DNA from: Canna indica
Taxonomy: Eukaryota > Streptophyta > Magnoliopsida > Zingiberales > Cannaceae
Reading direction: 5' to 3'
Length of the DNA: 64,000 nt
Assembly (NCBI GenBank): GCA_034359265.1
Contig: CP136890.1
Location: 44,614,501 to 44,678,500, forward strand
The translations under genes and the position numbers were made by a program. This document shows positions 52,101 to 61,100 of the stretch, piece after piece. The notes below the pieces were generated by a model that saw only the letters and a program-made list of their open reading frames with translations, was not told the origin of the DNA and searched no databases. Positions within the stretch are counted from its first letter, which is position 1; each line of letters opens with the position of its first letter.

Positions 52101-55100
52101 GAAGAACCAATCATTATTCTCCTGATAGGTGCTGGTAGAAGTTTGGGAAACCTCCTCATGCCAAGGCTGCCATCTCTACTCAAGCTCCTTCTAGTAGTAC
52201 TGGTGAAAGTCAAAAAGAGGAGACTATTAGTGTCTTCAAATCTGAATATGAAAAGTTCATGCAAGCGGTCACTTCCTTAGCCATGGCTTCCTCCTTTGGG
52301 ACTGCAACTATTGCTTCTTCTAGTATGTCATGGATTCTTGACTCGGGTGCTTCCTATCATATGTCAGGTAATAGGAATCTTTTCTCTAATTATAACCCTG
52401 AGTGTGACCCACCACATGTCCGTCTTGCCGATGGCTCCACTTCTCCTATACATGGCCTTGGCACAATCATTGTCTCTAGTAACCTAAAGTTAGATAGAGT
52501 TTTTTATCTTCCAAAATTTCTTGTGAATTTACTCTCTGTTAGTCAGCTTACCAAAAGTCATAATTGCTCCGTAACTTTTTTCCTTCTCATTGTGTGATAT
52601 AGGATCTAGAGACGAGAAGGAAGATTGGTGGAGGAGCTCAAACTGGAGGAATTTATCTATTATCTACATGCGTTCCTGTCGCCCATCACTCCATCACTGC
52701 GTTCCAATGGCACTGTCGGTTAGGCCATCCCTCTATCAATAAGCTAAAGTCCTCCATCCCTGAGTTTTTTTTTTCTTGTTCTCTTTTTAAATGTGAAGCT
52801 TGTGAGTTAGGTAAAAACCATCGGGTGCCCTTTCCATAGAGTTTGAGTCCTCGTAGAGAGTGTTTTTGAACTTATTCATTTTGACATTTGGGGTCCAAGT
52901 CCTGTAGTGAGTCGTTTGGGGTACAAATATTTTGTCACTTTTATAGATGACCATACTCGTATGACTTGGGTTTTTCTTTTGAAAAGTCGGTATGGCCATG
53001 CCTTCAAACTTTTTTACCTTGAAATAAAAAATCAGTTTGGTACCTCTATTAAAATTCTTCGAAATTTTGAAAAATTTTGTGCCTCCTATGGTATTCTTCA
53101 TGAGACCTCTTGTCCATACACATCCCAGCAGAATGGTGCTGTTGAACGCAAAAATCGTCATCTTCTGGATGTGGCAAGGACACTTATGTTTCACATGAAT
53201 ATTCCTCGATATCTCTAGGGGAATGCTGTTCTCACAGCTGCGTATCTTGTTAATCGTGTTTCATCATCGGTTCTGGGAATAGGTCACCCTTCTCCGTTCT
53301 GTTTCCCAAACAATCTCCATTTAAAATTCTACCAAAAACCTTTGGCTGTATATGCTTTGTTCATAGTCTTGGTCCCGGTCATGACAAATTGTCTCCTAGA
53401 GCTGTGAAGTGTGTCTTCATTGGATACTCTTGCACTAAAAAAGGATATCGTTGTTATGACCCAGTTTCAAAAAAAATCTTTACCTATGCTGGTGTTTCTT
53501 TCTTTGAAGACATTCCCTACGAGTTTTGAAACTCCTATTTGGAAATCACTACCTCTTCCTCCACCTCTTCCTTCCATTACCCATCATTCCGACGAGTCCT
53601 TGTCTCCTGCTCCTCCATTGTTAGTCTATCAGAGAAGACATAAAGATACAGATGAATTCTCCAGATAGGCTACCCTGCCAGCTCCGACTCAATCTCAAGA
53701 TCCTTTGTCCGATATTGAACTTCCCATTGCTTTACGGTTAGGTAAACGAAGTTGTATTGCTCATCCCATTAGCAATCATTTATCTTTTGCTCAGCTTTCA
53801 CCCTCGCTTCGCCAGTTTGTTTTCTCCTTGTCTTTTGTTTCCATTCCCAAGATATACCAGGACGCTCTGCTTGATCCTAAGTGGAAGAGTGCCATGGATG
53901 AGGAGATGGATGCTCTCAGATCCAGACGAACTTGGGAGCTTGTTCCACCTCTTCGTGGCTCTAAACCAGTCGCATATAAGTGGGTGTTCAGCTTAAAATA
54001 TCTTCCTGATGGATCCATTTAACGGTACAAGGCTCGCTTGGTTGCAAAAGGTTTTACACAACAATTTGGAGTAGACTACTTCGAGACATTTTCTCCTGTG
54101 GCTCGGCTCAACTCTGTGAGGATTCTCATCTCTCTTGCCGTAAATCTGGGTTGCGCATGCATCAAATGGATGTTAAGAATGCCTTTCTTTATGGAGACTT
54201 AACAGAGACAGTTTTTATTGAGCAACCTCCTGGATATGTTGCTTAGGAGAGAATCTAGTGTCATCTTAAGAAAGCAATATATGGCCTAAAACAAAGTCCC
54301 CGGGCATGGTTTGACAAACTAAGCAAAATCACATCTAGTATTGGGCTAAAAGAATGCAAATCTGATCACTCCATTTTTATGAAACAAACATCTTCTGGTT
54401 GTGTGGTTCTTGTAGTATATATGGATGACATCTTACTCAATGGCAGTGATAGTGATGGAATTGAGGCAGTTAAAACTCATTTGAAAATCATTTTGTGACA
54501 AAAGATTTGGGTCATCCTAGGTACTTTCTTGACATTGAGTTTGCCTATAATGAGACAGGGTGGTTCTTTCGCAGAGGAAATATGCTATGGATCTCTTGAG
54601 TGAGGTAGACATGCTTGGATGCAAACCTACTAGTGTACTACACAGCCTGAAGGTGACAGAGACTTCGAGGATCTAGCGAGATTTCAAAAGTTGGTTGAAA
54701 ACTTGTTTATTTGACTGTCACCTGACCTGACATCTCTTACGCAGTTGGTGTTGTTAGTCAGTTCATGCATCAGCCGAAATATTCTCATTGGAATACTCTA
54801 TTAAAAATCCTACACTATATCAAGAGTTCTCCTGGTAAAGGCTTGTGGCTCAGAAAAAACTGTCACATTAAAATAAAAGGGTAGTCTGATGCAGATTATG
54901 CTGAATCTGTTTGTGATAGAAGATTGACCTCTGGGTGCTGCACTTATGTAGGAGGAAATTTAGTCACTTGGAGGAGTAAGAAACAGAATGTGGTAGTTCG
55001 TTCAAGTGCCGAAGCTGAATATAGGGCTATGGCCCATGCCACATGTGAATTAATGTGGGTTAAAAGTCTCTTGGGAGAACTCGGGTTCTCGTCTGATAAG

Positions 55101-58100
55101 CCTATGGTCATGCACTGTGACAACCAGTTTGCCATTCATATTGCCAACAATTCGGTCTTCCACGAAAGGACAAAACATATTGAAGTCCACTGTCATTTCA
55201 TCCGGGATGCCGTTCTTTCAAAGAAAATTATCACACATCATGTCTCTTCTCAAGACCAACTTGCTGACATCTTCACCAAAGCACTCAACTCAACCCGCCA
55301 ACCCGGTTCAAATTATTATGTGACAAGCTGGGCATGATTGACATTTATACTCCAGCTTGAGGGGGAGTGTTAAATATATTAGTTTTATATTATATTTATT
55401 GTTGGTTCACGATAACTTATGTTGTCCCTCAGTCTTATTTTATCTGTTCTAGGCTTATATATAGTCTCTCTTCTTCTGATTAATGGAATATACTTTTGGG
55501 GCTCAACAATAATGAAATTGAGAGCTCATTTGATACATTTGAAAGGTTGGGTATCTAATCAGCACAACACAGTACATTTTACCTTTGAAATAATCTTACC
55601 AAATTATTATTTTTGATCAGTTCTTTTGGTCCTTATTCATGCTGTAGTTTCTCATTGTGCTTCTACAATAGGCAGAAACACCCTCCATTGTAAAGAAAGT
55701 AACACTCAAGATAACAGGTTTAGTGAGGTCTAAGTTGGTCAGGATTTTCAATGCGTTTGTCAGGTGATAAAATCCGGTGTACATTTCAATCCTTATGAAA
55801 TGCTGTGTGGCCCGGGCCTCACTTTTTCTATAAAAAAAAAATGCATTTGTCAGGTGGTGATGATCTCAAATCAAATTTGGCTGCTAAAATGTTTTAGTAA
55901 CTTTATGTAGTCAACACTATAGTATGGCCTACCTTTTTAGTAGCTCAGTAGATGGATTGGTCGTACGTATTGGTTAATAGCCAATAGCTCAGCTTATAAG
56001 CTTAAGTAGCTTATAAAGTTAGTTAACCTGTATGGATGAGGAGATTTGGTTGGAAAGTCAGATACTTTTCCTTCATTCAAGGCACAAGAGAAGCCCAAAC
56101 AGATGCCTTCCGCAATAGTTGACAATTTATCAGAGATGACTGAAAAACTACCTCGGTGGAGCCAGTAAGGTATGATCCTGAAGACGAGATTTCTTCCTGT
56201 CTAACAGTATCCTCCCCCCATTAAGAATAGCTTTCCTCCTTATAGCTCTAGAGATTGAATTAACTGCCACCTTTGGTGAAGTCAATTCGGCAGCTTCTGC
56301 GGAGTGTAAGAGTAGATGTGGAATCCAATTTCTTTGTCTTTTTAAGTCCTCTGGTTTTAAGCTTGCCTTCATCAACTTCCTGTTCAGTTTCAGTATCACC
56401 CATTTCTGGCCTACAAATATCCAAGCCCAACACTTCCTTTACCCCTGTATTCGGGCCAAAATAGTATCAGGAACCTCCTGTAGGTTTGTATGGTCTAGGG
56501 TGTTAATCTGCATGGACTCAAAAACTTTCATTGCTGGCGGCTGAGTTGATATAGTGTCAGTCTCAGCCCGCATAAGCTGCACAGTAGGAGAAGAAACTGC
56601 ATCGTGACCGGTTGGAGGAGACGAGGGAGTAACGCCAAAGTTCTGAGCACCACTTGACAACAACGAGCCAAGTCGTGAAAACATCCTGAGCTCCTCCTGT
56701 GCTTGGGGTGCACGTAAGTCCATATCCATGCAATGCACAGGTGACCTCACCAAAGCTGCTATATCGGGAATTGAGCACCCATTTTTGAAGCCATCGGATT
56801 GGAAACCCTGCCTGAGTTTAGAAAGGAGGCGTGCTAAAGATCTACGCCTCGCAGAGGACGAAAACAACATAGAAGAAGAAAGATATCCTTTTGTACTCCC
56901 GCCGAAGAAGGGATCTTGCCAGCCATCGGATTGTTGATTGAAACATTGGTCAGCAGGGGAGAATTTGAATCTGTCCTTTTGCAAAACTTCTGTCTCATTT
57001 GCCAGAGAAACCATCGGAGAAGCATCGTCACCGGATGGCGAATGAGTAGAAGCAGCAATAGCGGTAGATTTCAAACCACTGAGGCTGCCCATGCCAGTAT
57101 CAGAAACCTCATGTGTAGAATGTAATTTAGTTTTTGACGGGGCTGGCAGCAAGCTACGATCACAATGCTCATCTTCCTGCTATGCATCCTTCGACAATAA
57201 GGGGGAAGGTCCCTCTTGGTAAGCTGATACCAAGCAATCCCGATGAGGAGGATACCAAGCAATCCCGATGAGGACCTCATATCTGAAACCGTCGTTATCT
57301 ACAATGACACTCCTTGGAATGCAATGCAAATTCGGTGCTTTGATTTGTACCTTACATGAAGTGAGATCTCTCGAGATTAAAGATTGTTCATCAATACCCT
57401 CATAAGCACCAAACACGTTAACAATTGCTATGATCAAAATCAACACTCCAGTAGGTCAGAGGCAATCCTTTAAGCTCCACAACAATCCTCAGCAGCGGCG
57501 GTGAAACAATTTCAGATGCAACCTCCAGCTTCCAATCGTCGACCTCAATAGCAATAGCTCCCGGTGAAATGATGACGCCACAAGAGTGACTTATTATAAT
57601 AATCCATCTCGTTCAGCGGAGTAGTGATAAAAAAATGCCCATCTCTGAGACTTCTTTGTCTCCAGAGATGACAGTGGTGATTACAATCCCTGAAGCAAGA
57701 GGCAAGGAAGCCCGCAATATCCAGATGAATCCGCCCAATAGAAGTAATGCGTAAACAATGCCTTCCAAGGTATTCCGCTCGACAATGTGTAGACTCTGAG
57801 TTGGGTAGGAACAATAGTCTCCGTACCGAACAGGTTGAAGTGTCACACAAAAGATGGAAATCAGAGGAGTCTGGGTGGAACACACTAGAAGAATTGTCAG
57901 AGAAGCTAAACACTAGAGAGCTCAAAACAAGCAAACTAACAGATGGAGCCGACGGAGGAGAAGTCAGGAAAGGAAGAAGTGGCCTGTAAAGAAGAGGTCG
58001 GCAGTGTGGGATCAGGAGCAGCGACATAAACAAGAGAACCAGGAGTGGGAGAGGTTTTGTTGATGAAAGGCGCAGGTGTGACCTCACGACAACGAGCTCC

Positions 58101-61100
58101 AGGGTGCTCAGGCTTCATGCATTTATAGCAACGAGCCAGGTGACGACGACCACCGTCCCTCCTCACGCATCAAGGTAAAAGTGCAGGAAAAGGACCGGGG
58201 AAGGGAAAGTAGAAGAGAAGTTTGAAGTTACTACACTACTTCTACTGGGACGTTCCCGTGAAGGTTTACCACCTCCAGCAATGACCCATGAGCAAGAAGA
58301 AGGTTTTGGTGCCACAGAGAAAAAAACCTGCTTCTGTTGGGATGGGAATAGAAAATGCAGTGGAAATAGCAATTTAAATTTTCAAACCATCCCGAAAATA
58401 GCGATCTAGTTTAGCAATATTAAGGAATTCAACATCAGAGAAGAATGAGAAGATATACCTCAAACTAGGGGTGTAATCGAGCCGAGCCGAGCCGAGCTTG
58501 CTTGTGCTCAAGCTCTGCTCGTTTAAGAAATGTCGAGCTCGAGCTCGAACTCGAGATAGATCGAGCTTCAATATCCAGGCTCGAGATTGGCTCAAGCTCG
58601 ACTCAAGTAACTCGAGCTCGACTCGTTTAGGCTCGTTTATTTTTCTCAAGCGTGAACGATCTCGTTCAAGCTCGATTAAGCTCGGCTCGACTCGGGTTTA
58701 TGCTCAACCCCATATGAAATATTAATATTTATATAATTATATATCAATATATGAAGCTCGATTAGGCTCGCGAGCCGCTCGAGTCGAGTATTACTTAGCT
58801 TGAGCTCGAGTTTTCATCGAGTCGATCTCGAGTAGCTCATGAGCTGCTCGGCTCACTTACACCCCTACCTCAAACCGCGGTTGGTATGGCTGATCGTATC
58901 CCCGTCTTGAGACGCACACATGCACGTCCTCCAACGATAGTCCACACCAAGCACCTCACAACAATAGGGGCAGCAAACACCGGGGCTCGTTGTGGCTCAA
59001 CGGAGAAGCTTTTTCAATCCTGAAATCCACCAAGGCAAGGCCGACCCTTCCACCAAGAACCGGGCACCAAAGAGGGAAGGAGAGAGGATGAGTAAACACC
59101 GGAACGAAAGAAAAGAGGTGAAGATACCTCGCTGTCCTCTTGGACTCCTCCAAGAAGATGAAGATTTCGGCACACCCAAGAAGGGAACACCTTCAATTTG
59201 CCTTCGTGAAAACCGGGGAAGGAGGACATAGATGGCCGGCTACCAATGGAGAGGAGTTCTTTGGAGCCTCTCTTCAAGAAGCCTCTAAAGAATCAAGTCC
59301 TTAATCTTTTCCAAGAAGATGAAGAACTAATTAACCAACCCCTTCCTATGGGGTGTTCGGCCACTATTTATAGAGAAGGGGGGCAGGTACAAGAGTAGAC
59401 TCGGCCCCCTAAAAACTCTCTCCCCGGAATTCAAAATTCCAGGGTTTGCCTCCAAAAAATAATTTATATTTTAATGGCTTCTTAATTAATTAAATCCAAT
59501 AAAATATAAACTTTAATTTATCTCCATAAATTAAGAGCCTATAAACAAGAATGATAATTATTTAAATAAACCAATCCCCTAAACAATATAAAAGAGGTTT
59601 ATCTAAATAATTCGAATTCCTATTAATTAATAGAATTATGATTTATCCTCATAAATCATATATCTATTAATTTTATGATTTATCTCCATAAATCAAATTC
59701 TTATTAATTAGGATTTATTCAAATAAATTAATTCTCAATTAATTGGTTAGGCTCATGGTTAGAAACTAATTTTCCCACTATGTATATTTGATTCAAAATC
59801 AAATTATATTTAATTCATAATTAAATACATTCCCGGTCAAGTAGTTAATTAAATATTTAATTCATAATTAAATTTAATCAACTACATAAAATATTATAAT
59901 GTGCCAATCCCTACAATTTAGGGATGCCCTACAAATTAGGGTTACCGAGGAACTCTTTCCTCGCGCATTCGTTCCTATAGGAAACATTTTTCCTATCATG
60001 TCCGTAAACGAGATCCGTGATCGAGTTGCAGAATGTCCATGCTAGTGGACATATAGGGCCGCATTCGGACTTTATCTCATAAGGTCCATTATGAGGTTAG
60101 CCTGTTGTCTGTGACCCATTGGGCCCCACAGTAAGCCAACAATGAGTTGTGCATAACAGAGAGTCGGATCCGATAGGACAATTTCTATTCGAATTTTACG
60201 AGCCTCCACTAAACCCCTTTAGTGTGGTCGTAAGAGACTCCACTCATAAGCCAAGATTGACGTCTAGCAACGTGTCATGACTACTCGGATAGTGTGGTTC
60301 AATCTACAGGGATCGAACGTCCTTCGGTGATTAGTTACCATGCAACTAAATCTCTCGGTTACAATGTTCCGAAGTCGGTTAGGATACGAAAGAAGTGTCA
60401 AATCCTAATACTGATTCATATGTATTTCACCCGCCAAGATATCGTCTCAACAATGAAACGTTAGAAATATCTACCTCCATGAATGCTTCCCCATGTCCAC
60501 TAATACCCGACACATGACGCTGAGGGTCACGTAGGGATATAACCAAAGCAATGGGTCGTCGCTCACAAGGTAACCATGACAACCTCGGGTCCAAGGATGC
60601 TTGCACCTACTATCACCCGAGGAACATCCTATTGACACTCATGTAAGGATTCCATTTTGTGTTCCTTGTGCAAGTTCGTTCAGTGAACTCATTCCCTAAT
60701 GAGCACGTGCACTTGTACATTAATGACGGCTCATATGTAACTGTGGGATTAGCTACCCCTTATTGTATAGGGCATGTACCAAGTGCACTAGTATATCCGA
60801 AAGCACCGATCCCCTAATTGGTGATCCTACGACTAGGAACATTTACAACACGGGCATCTGGATTCCAAGTCTCACTGACATGATCTCATCATGACCTCGG
60901 AATCATTTGCCCGGGTTCATGGGGTTCATCACAATCTTTATGAATAAAGATGCAGCATATGATAGAAAAAGTTGCCTCATTAAGTCGATTACCCTTGAAT
61001 AGTCCCTAAACAAATCGATATGTGATTTTTTCAAGGGCACTATTCCTTTCAGCTTCCCCTTCATGCGATCAACCAACGTCCCACCAGCGTCGTCTTCTGC

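Larger units (their letters stand above)
50491..55508 (+). mobile_element. Ty1/copia retrotransposon 2 (intron 11), young but coding-defective
   Basis: Short LTRs at 50491-50629 (139 bp) and 55368-55508 (141 bp), both TGTTAAATATATTAG ... GGGGCTCAACA, flanked by ATAAT (50486-50490, 55509-55513). Primer site TGGTATCAGAGCC at 50630 matches initiator tRNA-Met. Domain order is gag, protease, pre-integrase, integrase, RT, RNase H, then polypurine tract TTGAGGGGGAG. By eye the LTRs differ at about six bases and two small indels. Stops, frameshifts and an integrase deletion disable it. It is sense to the host gene and its LTRs could supply poly(A) signals. Confidence 0.93.

Noticed and set aside
57545..58087. 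Minus-strand 180-codon Leu/Ser-rich frame
   Set aside because: It overlaps in another frame the zinc-knuckle segment [14 protein letters not shown], which is the recognisable one; composition bias explains the open frame.
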